Assembly (NCBI GenBank): GCA_028375605.1
Contig: JAONGR010000003.1
Location: 1-64,000 of the forward strand
Direction of reading: 5' to 3'
DNA length: 64,000 bases
Source: Arcobacteraceae bacterium
GTDB lineage: Bacteria > Campylobacterota > Campylobacteria > Campylobacterales > Arcobacteraceae
In this document: piece by piece, positions 30,475-40,616 of the stretch
How positions within the stretch are numbered: position 1 is the first letter of the stretch
How the letters are laid out: each line of letters begins with the position of its first letter
Position numbers and translations under genes: made by a program
Notes under the pieces: model-generated
Databases searched by the model: none
Told to the model about the DNA's origin: nothing
Seen by the model: only the letters and a program-made list of their open reading frames with translations

Positions 30475-31650
30475 ATGACAAGTTTATATGATGACAATGT
30501 TGCAGCCTCGTTTACATCTGACTTAGAATTTAGAGTTTATACATCACGATTATTAGGTGGTGATTCATCTTTAGTTTTACATGGTGGGGGTAATACTTCT
30601 GTAAAAAGTGTTGTAGATGGAGAAGAGATTTTATACGTTAAAGGGAGTGGTTGGGATTTAGCTACTATTGAAGCAGAAGGGTTTGCTCCTGTTAAACTTG
30701 ATGTATTAAAAGAGATGGCTGCATTAGACAAACTAAGTGATACAGAGATGGTATCGCAACAAAAAGCTGCTATGATTGATAAGTCTGCACCAAATCCATC
30801 TGTAGAAGCTATTTTACATGCTATCATCCCTTTTAAATATGTGGACCATACTCACAGTGATTCGGTAGTAACAATTTCTAATAGTGAAAATGGTATAGAA
30901 AATATTAAAGAGGTGTATCCAAACTATTTGGTTATCCCTTATGTTATGCCTGGATTTATTTTAGCTCAAACTATTTATAGAGAATTAAAACATATAGATT
31001 GGGATAAATGTGAAGGTATAATTCTTCATAATCATGGTATATTTACTTTTGATAATGACCCTAAAATTTCATATGAAAAAATGATAAAAGGTGTTACTCA
31101 AGCTGAAGAATTTTTAGATAAAAAAGCAAACTTTATTATTGAAAAATATATGCCTAGAGCTGAATTGAATATTGAAAATTTAAAAGAGATTGTATCTCAA
31201 GAAAAAGGTTATGAAGTTTTTTTAAAAATAAATCAATCTCCACTTGCCTTACACTATGCTTCACAAAGAAATTTGAATGATTTTGCGAAAAGAGGGGTGT
31301 TAACTCCTGAGCATATTATACGAACTAAAAGGGATCCAATGATACTTGAAGATGAAAATATTCAAAAATCTATAGATACTTTCGAAGAGGAATATTTAGA
31401 ATATTATAATCAATTTACATCAAATGAAATTATGATTAATCCAACACCAAACTGGGTTGTTATAAAAAATTATGGTACTGTAAGTTTTGGTAAAAATGAA
31501 AAAGAAGCATCTATTATTGAAGATATCAATAATCACACAATGTTAGCTGTATTACGAGCTGATATGTTAGGTGGATATAAAAGTATCAGTTTATCTGATT
31601 GTTTTGATATGGAGTATTGGGAGTTAGAACAAGCTAAATTAAAGAAGTAG
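30475..31650 (+). CDS. Class II aldolase/adducin family protein (RhaD-fusion N-terminal-like)
   Basis: LHGGGNTSVK, DHTHSDSVV and ILHNHGIFTF. Confidence 0.82.
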   Translation: MTSLYDDNVAASFTSDLEFRVYTSRLLGGDSSLVLHGGGNTSVKSVVDGEEILYVKGSGWDLATIEAEGFAPVKLDVLKEMAALDKLSDTEMVSQQKAAMIDKSAPNPSVEAILHAIIPFKYVDHTHSDSVVTISNSENGIENIKEVYPNYLVIPYVMPGFILAQTIYRELKHIDWDKCEGIILHNHGIFTFDNDPKISYEKMIKGVTQAEEFLDKKANFIIEKYMPRAELNIENLKEIVSQEKGYEVFLKINQSPLALHYASQRNLNDFAKRGVLTPEHIIRTKRDPMILEDENIQKSIDTFEEEYLEYYNQFTSNEIMINPTPNWVVIKNYGTVSFGKNEKEASIIEDINNHTMLAVLRADMLGGYKSISLSDCFDMEYWELEQAKLKK

Positions 31651-31672
31651 AGATTTATTCTCATGACTTCTT
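31642..31672. terminator. Hairpin between convergent aldolase and glycosyltransferase genes
   Basis: AAGAAGT-a-GAG...CTC-atg-ACTTCTT, overlapping the aldolase stop codon. Confidence 0.5.
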
Positions 31673-31682
31673 CAATATCTTA

Positions 31683-32795
31683 TTACATAATATCTAGTTG
31701 ATGTGCTAAATCATTAGCAATTCTTTCATTATTTCTTATATCTAGTAACCTGTTTTGTCCATTTAGTCCTACTTGTGAAACTTCATCTTTAGTTAAGCCA
31801 ATAATTTTTTCAACTTTTTCTTTTATAGACTCTACATTAAATTTACATAACCAAGCAGAAGTATCATCTTCAAAAATTGATTCGTTGTTGTCATTTTTTG
31901 TCATTAGACATGGTACAGTTGATGTATAATAATCTAGCACTTTCATAGGTGTAGAACTATTAAATAAAACAATATCTGGTAAAGGTGCTAGTCCTACATC
32001 TGCTTTTGAGATTAAATCTAAAAGTTCAGCTTTAGAATTTGCATTGTATATTTCTATAGAACCTTGAAGGTCTGGATATTTATCCAACATTTTATTGGCA
32101 TATTCAGGATCTTTTGTAGAGATTATTAGTTTAAATTTTGTCGTATCAACTAAACTAAATGCTTCTAAAACAGTTTCAAACTCTCTTAACTTGTCTAATG
32201 TACCAGCATAGAAAAATCTTTTTTCATCTCCATCATGTTGTAAGTTTGGTTTTAAATCTTCAGGATCAATAGCTGAAGGGATTATAAAAGTTCTAGTTTT
32301 TACTGTTTTTAAGTAATCATCTCTCATTTGTCTTGATGTAGGTAAAAATATATCACATTGATTGATTAAGTTCGCTTCTGAAAATGTTTTTACTTTATTA
32401 CTAATCACATCAAAGAAACTTTTTTTATTGTTAGCTTCATCTTTTTGTAGTTTAGCAATTCTTTTTGGAAAAGATAATCTATACCCTAATATAAAATTAT
32501 AGTCTTTCTTTACACTTAAAACTTCTTTTAGTATTGCAGTGTGATTTCGTACAAATACATACTTATAATGCCCTATATATATTCTGTTTCTATCTAATTC
32601 ATCAATTATGTTATTTTTATGTTTAAGTGGCATAATAAATCTATTACCATCTTTGATTTCAAAATTTTCATTAGTTTTTGAAAAGTACATAATATCTACT
32701 TCATAGTGTTTGCCTAAATATTTTTCAAATAGTGGTCCAATAAAACTGTGTTCTTTATTTTCATTTTGGTCTGTTAAGTATAAAAATTTTTCCAT
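31683..32795 (-). CDS. Glycosyltransferase (group 1-like)
   Basis: FYAGTLDKLREFETVLEAF, ADVGLAPLPD and STPMKVLDYYTSTVPCLMT; start trimmed to MEKFLYLT. Confidence 0.8.
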   Translation of the reverse strand: MEKFLYLTDQNENKEHSFIGPLFEKYLGKHYEVDIMYFSKTNENFEIKDGNRFIMPLKHKNNIIDELDRNRIYIGHYKYVFVRNHTAILKEVLSVKKDYNFILGYRLSFPKRIAKLQKDEANNKKSFFDVISNKVKTFSEANLINQCDIFLPTSRQMRDDYLKTVKTRTFIIPSAIDPEDLKPNLQHDGDEKRFFYAGTLDKLREFETVLEAFSLVDTTKFKLIISTKDPEYANKMLDKYPDLQGSIEIYNANSKAELLDLISKADVGLAPLPDIVLFNSSTPMKVLDYYTSTVPCLMTKNDNNESIFEDDTSAWLCKFNVESIKEKVEKIIGLTKDEVSQVGLNGQNRLLDIRNNERIANDLAHQLDIM

Positions 32796-33009
32796 AATAA
32801 TTCCTTTTAATAAATTTAACATTGATAAATAGCATCTAAATAGCAAATTTTTACGTGTGAATATTTTACACATAATAAAAATATATAACAAAATATATGT
32901 ATAGAAAAGTAACACTATTTTATTTTAAAGTAAATGAATTTAATTGTATATAAATTTTGAAAACAGTTATTTTAGATATACTCTTAAACAAATAGAAAAG
33001 GATATTTAC

Positions 33010-34563
33010 TTGAAATATTTAATGGCATTAGATGCAGGTACAGGAAGTGTAAGAGCTGTTATATTTGATACTCAGGGTAATCAAATCAGTATAGGTCAAA
33101 GAGAGTGGATACATCTAGAAGAGGATGGTGTTCCATCTTCTATGAGTTTTGACTGTGATACAAACTGGACACTAACTCAAGATTGTATTACCGAAGCCTT
33201 AAGTAGTGGTAATATTGATTCTAAAGATATCTTAGCTGTGAGTAGTACGAGTATGAGAGAAGGTATTGTTTTATATGATAAAGATGGAAAAGAACTATTT
33301 GCCGTTGCAAATGTAGATGCACGAGCAGACAAAGAAGTAAAATATCTCAAAGAAAACTTTGATGGTATCGAAGAAGAGTTTTACTCACAATCTGGACAAA
33401 CTTTTGCGCTTGGTGCACTTCCTAGAATCATGTGGCTTAAAAATAACAAGCCTAATCTTTATGAAAAAGTAGCAAAAATATCTATGATAAGTGATTGGAT
33501 ACTTTATAAGTTAAGTGGTGTAATTGCAAGTGACCCAAGTAACGCTGGAACTGCAGGTGTATTTTCTCTTGAAAAAAGAGATTGGGTATCTTCTATGGCT
33601 TCTAAAGTTGGTATCAAAGATGATATTTTTCCTAAAGTTTATGAAGTAGGTGAGGTTATTGGGACAGTTACCAATACTACATGTGGTTTAGATAATAATA
33701 CCTTAGTAACTATGGGTGGTGGTGATGTTCAGTTAGGTAGTGCAGGGCTTGGTGTCGTTGAGTTAGGTGATGTTGCTATTTTAGGTGGATCATTTTGGCA
33801 ACAAGTTGTAAATATGCCATCAGATACAATTCCGCCAAAAGATATGGGCATAAGAGTAAATCCTCATGTTATTCCATTCCAGTCACAAGCAGAAGGGATT
33901 ACATTTTTTTCTGGTCTAGTGATGCGATGGTTTCGTGATGCTTTTTGTGATATAGAAAAAATAGAAGCAGAAAAACGGAACATAAATGTTTATCAAGTTT
34001 TAGAAGAAAAAGCTAAAAAAGTACCTGTTGGTTCAAATGGAATCATTCCTATATTTAGTGATAGTATGAAATATGGGAAATGGTATCATGCAGCGCCTAG
34101 TTTTTTAAATCTTAGTATCGACCCTACTGTTTGCAACAGAGCTAGTATGTTTAGAAGTCTACAAGAAAATGCCTGTATAGTAAGTGATATAAACCTCAAA
34201 AAAATAGAGGCTTTTTCTGGTATAAAAACAAAAACAATTGTATTTGCAGGAGGTTCAAGTAAAGGTGCATTATGGTGTCAAATTTTAGCCGATGTAACTG
34301 GATGTAAAATTAAGATACCAACTGTAACTGAAGCTACAGCATTAGGTACTGCTATGTCAGCTGGTGTTGGAGCAGGGATTTATAAAGATTTAAAATCTGC
34401 TGCAAAAGAGCTTGTAACTTGGGATAAAATATATACTCCAAATATGGATAATCATGAAGAATATAAACAGATAAAAGAAAATTGGCAAAAAGCCTATGAT
34501 ATACAACTACAACTAGTAGATGAAAATATAACTGATTCGATGTGGAAAGCACCGGGTCTATAA
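33010..34563 (+). CDS. lsrK: Autoinducer-2 kinase (FGGY family)
   Basis: Full-length resemblance to remembered E. coli LsrK: YLMALDAGTGSVRAVIFD, SMREGIVLYDKDG, VGGG-type GGGDVQLGSAGLGVVELGDVAILGGSFWQQVVN, MRWFRDAFC, C-terminal SMWKAPGL; TTG start proposed, upstream start at 32944 possible. Confidence 0.93.
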   Translation: MKYLMALDAGTGSVRAVIFDTQGNQISIGQREWIHLEEDGVPSSMSFDCDTNWTLTQDCITEALSSGNIDSKDILAVSSTSMREGIVLYDKDGKELFAVANVDARADKEVKYLKENFDGIEEEFYSQSGQTFALGALPRIMWLKNNKPNLYEKVAKISMISDWILYKLSGVIASDPSNAGTAGVFSLEKRDWVSSMASKVGIKDDIFPKVYEVGEVIGTVTNTTCGLDNNTLVTMGGGDVQLGSAGLGVVELGDVAILGGSFWQQVVNMPSDTIPPKDMGIRVNPHVIPFQSQAEGITFFSGLVMRWFRDAFCDIEKIEAEKRNINVYQVLEEKAKKVPVGSNGIIPIFSDSMKYGKWYHAAPSFLNLSIDPTVCNRASMFRSLQENACIVSDINLKKIEAFSGIKTKTIVFAGGSSKGALWCQILADVTGCKIKIPTVTEATALGTAMSAGVGAGIYKDLKSAAKELVTWDKIYTPNMDNHEEYKQIKENWQKAYDIQLQLVDENITDSMWKAPGL

Positions 34564-34611
34564 TTTAAAACAAATTCGATAAAATACAATATTAAATAAT
34601 AAGGGCAAAAA

Positions 34612-34899
34612 ATGACAATAACAAAAAGAGTAACATTTATAGCAAAAGAAGGTTGTGAAGAGAAAATGAAAGAGCTTTTAACAGCTATGGTTGAGCCTTC
34701 TAAAAAAGAACCAGGGATTATCTTTTATGATATTTTTCAGTGTAAAGATAATAAAAGAAAATTTTACGCTGTAGAATCTTGGGAAAATGAAAAAGCATTA
34801 GATGGACACAAAGCTACAGAACATTATGCAGTTTACAAATCAAGCTTTGAGCCATTTTGTGATGATAAATATACAGAAGATTTAGATATATTAGGATAA
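34612..34899 (+). CDS. Antibiotic biosynthesis monooxygenase (ABM) domain protein, LsrG-like
   Basis: EPGIIFYDIFQCKDNKRKFYAVESWENEKALDGHKATEHY; directly downstream of lsrK. Confidence 0.75.
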   Translation: MTITKRVTFIAKEGCEEKMKELLTAMVEPSKKEPGIIFYDIFQCKDNKRKFYAVESWENEKALDGHKATEHYAVYKSSFEPFCDDKYTEDLDILG

Positions 34900-34945
34900 T
34901 ACCTAAAAATATAAAGAATAAAAAATATAATAGAAGGAAAAATAA

Positions 34946-35233
34946 ATGGCTGAAAAAAATAACGGTTTTTTAAAAAGAGCAGATGCTCATATTGCTTTAG
35001 CAAACGAACAAATGGTAGAGGGATTAACAGCAGGAGATATTAGTGCTTCTTTTATGTATGGAGCTGCAAGATTTAACGCTTGGATTGCTGCATCTTCTTT
35101 TGATACAAGAGAAGATATGATAGAGGAAAAAGAAAAAGCAATAGAATATTTTCTAGAAGAATATAAGAAAGCTTTAACTGAACACTTAGATCATCACGCT
35201 GAACACTACGATTTTACACAAAACCAGTCATAA
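34946..35233 (+). CDS. DUF3144-like protein
   Basis: ADAHIALANEQ...ASFMYGAARFNAWIAA. Confidence 0.75.
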   Translation: MAEKNNGFLKRADAHIALANEQMVEGLTAGDISASFMYGAARFNAWIAASSFDTREDMIEEKEKAIEYFLEEYKKALTEHLDHHAEHYDFTQNQS

Positions 35234-35237
35234 CTCG

Positions 35238-35266
35238 AAAAGAGAAAATTATAAGTTTTCTCTTTT
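35238..35266. terminator. Terminator hairpin after DUF3144-like gene
   Basis: aaaagagaaaattataagttttctctttt. Confidence 0.75.
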
Positions 35267-35291
35267 AATATATAAGATCAATTCGATCTGT

Positions 35292-36104
35292 TTATTTAGA
35301 AAATACTTTCTTTAAAAGTGAAGTAGTTTGTTCAACGGGGTCTTTTCTAATTGCAGATTCTTTTTGGGCAATCATTTTAAACAGTCCTCTTATTGCTTTT
35401 TCAGTTATAAACTCATCTAAATCTTTATCTGAACTTGTTGGGATATATGAATCTACACCAAATTGAGTAGCATACTTTGAGATAGAAGAGTCTTTTGTAT
35501 ATGATTCTAAATTTGATTTATAAAAACTATTAGCAGATGTATAGTACTTTGCAACTTGATTCTCATCCATAGATTTTTTGATAATAGGGCTAATAAGTTT
35601 CTTTAAATCTGTAGTTGTATTACTTTGGAAAAAATCTGTTGCTGCTGTACTATTACCTGCAAGTATCTTTTTAGCATCTTCTAAGTTCATATTGCTAACT
35701 GCATTTAAAAGTATACTTGTAGTTTCTGGTACAGCACTAGTAGCTGCATTATTTATAGATGTTACTAAATCATCCACAACTTTATCACCTCCGGCTTTTC
35801 TGATTACCGTTTCTATTTTTGCAAGATTATCAGGTAATGGTATTTTTACTGATGCATTATTTAAGTAACCATCTTTTGTACCTAGCTCTTTTACTGCAAA
35901 ATTTACACCAGTAGATAGTGCTTCTTTTAATCCGCTAGAGATTATGTCATTACTAAGTGAGCTTGTCTCTGTTTGAGTAGTTTTATCAGTATTTACAGAC
36001 TCTTTTACTGTATCTACAACACTTTTAGTTAGACTTCCAAAATCAAATGAAAAACTTACTGTTGTAATAAGTAATATAGATGATAGAATAGATTTTTTTT
36101 TCAT
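35292..36104 (-). CDS. DUF4197-like exported protein
   Basis: Signal peptide; GLKEALSTGVNFAVKELGTKDGYLNNASVKIPLPDNLAKIE. Confidence 0.8.
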   Translation of the reverse strand: MKKKSILSSILLITTVSFSFDFGSLTKSVVDTVKESVNTDKTTQTETSSLSNDIISSGLKEALSTGVNFAVKELGTKDGYLNNASVKIPLPDNLAKIETVIRKAGGDKVVDDLVTSINNAATSAVPETTSILLNAVSNMNLEDAKKILAGNSTAATDFFQSNTTTDLKKLISPIIKKSMDENQVAKYYTSANSFYKSNLESYTKDSSISKYATQFGVDSYIPTSSDKDLDEFITEKAIRGLFKMIAQKESAIRKDPVEQTTSLLKKVFSK

Positions 36105-36126
36105 AGTTATTCCTTTTATTTTTTAA

Positions 36127-36164
36127 TAAAAAAAGGGAAAATCAAAATGACTTTCCCTTTTTTT
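36127..36164 (-). terminator. Terminator of purM transcript
   Basis: aaaaaagggaaaatcaaaatgactttcccttttttt. Confidence 0.75.
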
Positions 36165-36183
36165 AGACATGTCATGAGATAGA

Positions 36184-37179
36184 TTATACTATATCACAAC
36201 CTTTTTCACCTGCAACAATATCACCGATAACATAACCATCAGTTTTAGATAAAATTGCATCTACTTGTGAAGGGTTAGCTACTAAAATCATACCTACACC
36301 CATGTTAAATGCTCTGAACATCTCTGACTCTTCTACATGTTGACCCATAAGCTCAAAGATAGGTAAAACTTGTACTTTATCTCTTTGTACTACTGCTCGT
36401 AAGTTATCAGGAAGAACTCTTGGTAAGTTTTCAACAATACCACCACCAGTGATATGTGCCAAGGCATTGATATTTTCTTTACACGCTTTAAAATCTTTTA
36501 CATAGATTCTAGTTGGCTCTAAAAGAGTATCTATTAAAGTTCGACCATTAAAGTCATCTTCAAATTTCATACCTAATTTATCAAGTAATAGTTTTCTTAC
36601 TAGTGAAAAACCATTTGAGTGAATACCTGAACTTGGAAGTGCAATTAAAACATCACCAGCTTCTACTTTTGAAACTCTATCCATTTCAGATTTTTCTGCA
36701 ATTCCTACACAAAAACCAGCTAAATCAAAATCACCTTCTTTGTACATACCAGGCATCTCAGCCGTTTCACCACCGATTAAAGCACACTCACTTCTGATAC
36801 AACCTTCAGCGATACCTTTTACTACAGCACTTGCTTCTTCTACTTCAAGTTTAGCAGTAGCATAGTAATCTAAGAAAAATAAAGGCTCACCAAAGTTACA
36901 AATTAAATCATTTGAACACATAGCAACTAAATCTATCCCAACAGTATCAAATTTTCCAGAATCGATAGCTAATTTTAGCTTTGTACCAACACCATCAGTT
37001 CCAGCTAAAATAACTGGTTCTTTGTATCCTGTAGGAAGCTCAAATGCACCAGCAAAAGAACCGATTCCACCTAAAACACCTGGTATTTTTGTTGACTTAA
37101 CATATGGCTTAATATTTTCTACGAAACTGTTACCCGCATCTATATCTACTCCAGCATCTTTGTATGAAATTGTACTCAT
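36184..37179 (-). CDS. purM: Phosphoribosylformylglycinamidine cyclo-ligase
   Basis: [24 protein letters not shown] and [11 protein letters not shown]. Confidence 0.96.
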   Translation of the reverse strand: MSTISYKDAGVDIDAGNSFVENIKPYVKSTKIPGVLGGIGSFAGAFELPTGYKEPVILAGTDGVGTKLKLAIDSGKFDTVGIDLVAMCSNDLICNFGEPLFFLDYYATAKLEVEEASAVVKGIAEGCIRSECALIGGETAEMPGMYKEGDFDLAGFCVGIAEKSEMDRVSKVEAGDVLIALPSSGIHSNGFSLVRKLLLDKLGMKFEDDFNGRTLIDTLLEPTRIYVKDFKACKENINALAHITGGGIVENLPRVLPDNLRAVVQRDKVQVLPIFELMGQHVEESEMFRAFNMGVGMILVANPSQVDAILSKTDGYVIGDIVAGEKGCDIV

Positions 37180-37385
37180 TTTTTACTTCCTATATCACAT
37201 TTTTTTGTTATCATGCAAAGAGGACAAAAGTTAGTCAATCCAGCAATAATAGGAATAACACCTAAGTACCACCATGACCAAGAAAATGTTCCATCACTTA
37301 GTAAATAACCAATAATAATAGCCATTAGTCCTATTATTATTCTAAATGGGCTACAAAAACTTCTTATTTTTTCAATTGTATTCAT
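37176..37385 (-). CDS. DUF2892-like small membrane protein
   Basis: [16 protein letters not shown]...[20 protein letters not shown]. Confidence 0.75.
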   Translation of the reverse strand: MNTIEKIRSFCSPFRIIIGLMAIIIGYLLSDGTFSWSWWYLGVIPIIAGLTNFCPLCMITKKCDIGSKK

Positions 37386-37469
37386 AATTTTCCTCTTTAG
37401 TTTTTACAAGTTATTTGCATTTAACTATTTTTTGGTATTATATCTAAAATTAATTTAAAAGGCTTATAA

Positions 37470-38018
37470 ATGGCAAGTAGTGATAATAAAAACTATGCAT
37501 ATGATGAGATGATGGTACATGTACCAATGTGTTCGCATAAAGATATTAATAAAGTTTTAGTAGTGGGTGAAGTATCTGAAGACTTCAAATCTGAACTAGC
37601 AAAACACGAATGTAAAGATATTACTTTTAGTGATGAATTAAATATTGACGATAAATTTGATATTATTCTATACAATAAAGGTATTCCATCTGAATTAGAC
37701 ATGGCAAATGTTGAAAGATGTATAGAGCCAAAACAAGGTATCTTTGTAACAAAAGCAACGTCTGCAAGTAGAGATATTGAATCAGCAAAAAAAGAACTAT
37801 CAAATGTTGGAAAAAATTTCTGGATTTGTATGCCATATAGTTTTGGACATACTACTCTTACTTTTGCTTCTAAAAAGTTTCATCCACAAGCTGAAATTGT
37901 ATTACAAGTTTCTGATTTATTAGAAGGTTGTAATTATTATAATACTGAGTTACAAAATGCTGCATTTATTTTCCCTACAAATATCACTAAAGCACTTACT
38001 GGTATAGCTAAAAGATAA
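37470..38018 (+). CDS. Short spermidine synthase (SpeE)-like protein
   Basis: YDEMMVHVPMCSH...NKVLVVG and YYNTELQNAAFIFPTNI, resembling the C-terminal part of Campylobacterota SpeE. Confidence 0.7.
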   Translation: MASSDNKNYAYDEMMVHVPMCSHKDINKVLVVGEVSEDFKSELAKHECKDITFSDELNIDDKFDIILYNKGIPSELDMANVERCIEPKQGIFVTKATSASRDIESAKKELSNVGKNFWICMPYSFGHTTLTFASKKFHPQAEIVLQVSDLLEGCNYYNTELQNAAFIFPTNITKALTGIAKR

Positions 38019-38030
38019 CACTTAAATTTA

Positions 38031-38056
38031 TACTATCTCAGCTTTGAGATAGTATA
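38031..38056. terminator. Hairpin downstream of SpeE-like gene
   Basis: ATACTATCTCA-GCTT-TGAGATAGTAT; no strong T tract. Confidence 0.5.
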
Positions 38057-38178
38057 GTATTCTTCAAATATTTACTTTTTACACACTTTAAACTTTTCAT
38101 TATTTTAAAATAATATGATTGAATTTATTCAAATAAATGTTATGCTATACTTTTGATACTAACAGAAGGTGTGAAAAA

Positions 38179-38778
38179 TTGGAAAACAAAATTGATAATA
38201 GTTTTAAACATGCGATTGCATTAACAGGTGGAATAGCTACTGGTAAAAGTACAGTTACTTCTTTATTTATGTTACATGGATTCTTAACAATTGATGCAGA
38301 TAAAATCGCGCATAAATTATTAAATGCATATAGTTCTGATATAGAAAAATTATTTGGAAATGAATATGTTGAAAATGGTATAGTACTTCGAAAAAAACTT
38401 GGTTTTTTGATTTTTAATAATGAAGAAGAAAAATTAAAATTAGAACAATTTATACATCCACTGATTAAAAAGGCTATTGTAGAAGAAGCAAAGATATTTG
38501 AGTCTCAGCAAAAGCCATATTTGATAGATATTCCATTGTTTTTTGAAAAACAAAGTTATAGTATTGAGAAATCGATAGTAGTTTATACATCAAAAGAAAC
38601 TCAAATTGAACGTTTAATGAAAAGAGATAGTTCTACAAAAGAGGAAGCATTATCACGAATCAACAATCAAATGGATATTGAAGAAAAAAAAGATCTTGCT
38701 GATTATGTTATTGACAATATGAGCGATTTAAAAAATCTTCAAAGTGAAGTAGAGCGAATTAAAAACTTATTAATATAA
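38179..38778 (+). CDS. coaE: Dephospho-CoA kinase
   Basis: ALTGGIATGKSTV, DADKIAHKLL and IDIPLFFE; TTG start proposed. Confidence 0.92.
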   Translation: MENKIDNSFKHAIALTGGIATGKSTVTSLFMLHGFLTIDADKIAHKLLNAYSSDIEKLFGNEYVENGIVLRKKLGFLIFNNEEEKLKLEQFIHPLIKKAIVEEAKIFESQQKPYLIDIPLFFEKQSYSIEKSIVVYTSKETQIERLMKRDSSTKEEALSRINNQMDIEEKKDLADYVIDNMSDLKNLQSEVERIKNLLI

Positions 38779-38786
38779 ATCTATCT

Positions 38787-39011
38787 TTATATTTTTCTTG
38801 AAAATATTTTACCAATTAATCTAGGTACACCTATTATAACATAAACAATAAGTGTAAATACTAGAGGATGAATGAGACCTGGTATTCCAAAGGCTCCACC
38901 ATTTTGTAGGTTTGACAAGTGTTCTAATGGATACTCTATTAGCTGTGAGAAATGCATCCCTATAGTTAAAAAGAGTAATAATCCTATAAAAATTCCTAAT
39001 TCTCTTTTCAT
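38787..39011 (-). CDS. Small hypothetical membrane protein
   Basis: Two hydrophobic segments; 9 bp downstream of the flavoprotein gene. Confidence 0.6.
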   Translation of the reverse strand: MKRELGIFIGLLLFLTIGMHFSQLIEYPLEHLSNLQNGGAFGIPGLIHPLVFTLIVYVIIGVPRLIGKIFSRKI

Positions 39012-39020
39012 GATTATTTA

Positions 39021-40520
39021 CTATGCCTTTCCAGATAACATACCATAAACAGTCATTGGTTTAAGTAAGTATACTTTTAACAGCCACCAAATATATCTCT
39101 CTTTTGTAGGATCAAGAAGTGATGTCATAGCTGCATTTCGACCACTTCCTGTTTTTTTAGAAGCCCAATTAAACTCTGCTAACATTACAGTTCCTATATC
39201 TGTAATTAAGGGACAAACTGTGTATCCTTCATACTTGATATTGGTTTCTGGAATCTTACCTGTTTCCATCATTGAGATAATATTATTTACTACTACTTTA
39301 TATTGCTTTCTAGCACTTCCACCTGTTTTACCCATAGGCACAGCTGCAATATCACCTAAAGCAAAAACATTGGGAAATTTTACATGTTGCATAGTCTCTT
39401 GATTAACCGGTATCCAACCTTTTCTTGACCCTAGTTTTGAGTTTCCAATTTCATCTGGTGCTTTCATTGGAGGAGTTACATGAATAAAATCAAATTCTTT
39501 TTCAACAGAAGTATGAATTGTTTCTTTTACATTTTCCTCTAAGTCTTCATCATAAACTTCTTTAAATTTACTATGATCGTCAAATACAGCTATCCCATTT
39601 TTGATTTCTGTTAAATTATGATTATAAGAGTATTTCATATTTCTTTTTTCAAACTGTTTTACAATTGCAGTATGGTAATCTTCTATACCAAACATTGTCC
39701 CACCATTTGGATAAAAATGTAAATCTGCATTCTCCCGTGCAAAAGAACCTGCTTCATTTAATTTTGCATTTGCAAGGTACATTATTTTTTTAGGAGCTCC
39801 TCCACATTTAATAGGTGTATTTGGATGAGTAAAAATTCCTTTTACTTTTTCACCTTTTGTTGCTCGTGCAATAAAAGATTCCATATTTTTCCATGTTTGT
39901 TCTGCTCCATCTGCTGTGTAGATTGAAGATACACCTTTTTGAGTAAGAAGTTTGATAGCTTCTATATTATTCCCAGCTGAATATAATTCACCAACTTCTT
40001 CTAGTCCTTTTATTCCTGCATAGTTTAATTTTAATCCAGCTGCAATCACTAAAAAGTCATAATCTAATGTAGTCCCTTTATCTGTTTTTACGCTGTTTTT
40101 TTCTGGATCAAATTCTACTGCTTTTTCTGTAATAAGTTTTGTTCCTACTGGAACAAAATCATCTCTTTGATAAAGAATATCAGATTTTTTCCATAAACCA
40201 GATGCAACTAATGTTTGTCCTGGTTGGTACGATACAGAATTTGCTTCTGGCTCTATGATTGTGATATTAGGATTTTCTAGACTATTTGTTAATCTCGCAG
40301 CTGTTGACATACCAGCAAGACCACCACCTACAATTAAAATTTTTGCATTTGCTTTACTTATTGGTGTGTCAGTTGATGCTTCTAATTGAGTACTTCCTGT
40401 TAGAAAGGCAGCACCACTTAGTCCCATCATTTTCATTGCATCTCTTCTTGAAATCCCTTGCTCTTTTAATATAACGTCTAATTGCTCTAAATCTTTTTGA
40501 ACATCCCTATTTTCAATCAT
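39021..40520 (-). CDS. FAD/NAD(P)-binding oxidoreductase, sulfide:quinone reductase-like, Tat-type N-terminus
   Basis: SRRDAMKMMGLSGAAFL, ILIVGGGLAGMSTAARL and FALGDIAAVPMGKTGGSARKQ. Confidence 0.83.
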   Translation of the reverse strand: MIENRDVQKDLEQLDVILKEQGISRRDAMKMMGLSGAAFLTGSTQLEASTDTPISKANAKILIVGGGLAGMSTAARLTNSLENPNITIIEPEANSVSYQPGQTLVASGLWKKSDILYQRDDFVPVGTKLITEKAVEFDPEKNSVKTDKGTTLDYDFLVIAAGLKLNYAGIKGLEEVGELYSAGNNIEAIKLLTQKGVSSIYTADGAEQTWKNMESFIARATKGEKVKGIFTHPNTPIKCGGAPKKIMYLANAKLNEAGSFARENADLHFYPNGGTMFGIEDYHTAIVKQFEKRNMKYSYNHNLTEIKNGIAVFDDHSKFKEVYDEDLEENVKETIHTSVEKEFDFIHVTPPMKAPDEIGNSKLGSRKGWIPVNQETMQHVKFPNVFALGDIAAVPMGKTGGSARKQYKVVVNNIISMMETGKIPETNIKYEGYTVCPLITDIGTVMLAEFNWASKKTGSGRNAAMTSLLDPTKERYIWWLLKVYLLKPMTVYGMLSGKA

Positions 40521-40616
40521 TAATATTCCTTCTTGTATACTTTACTAGAGATTAACACAAAAGAAATAATAGATAACTTAATTTTTACTAGAGTATAGTA
40601 AAAATATAATATTTAT

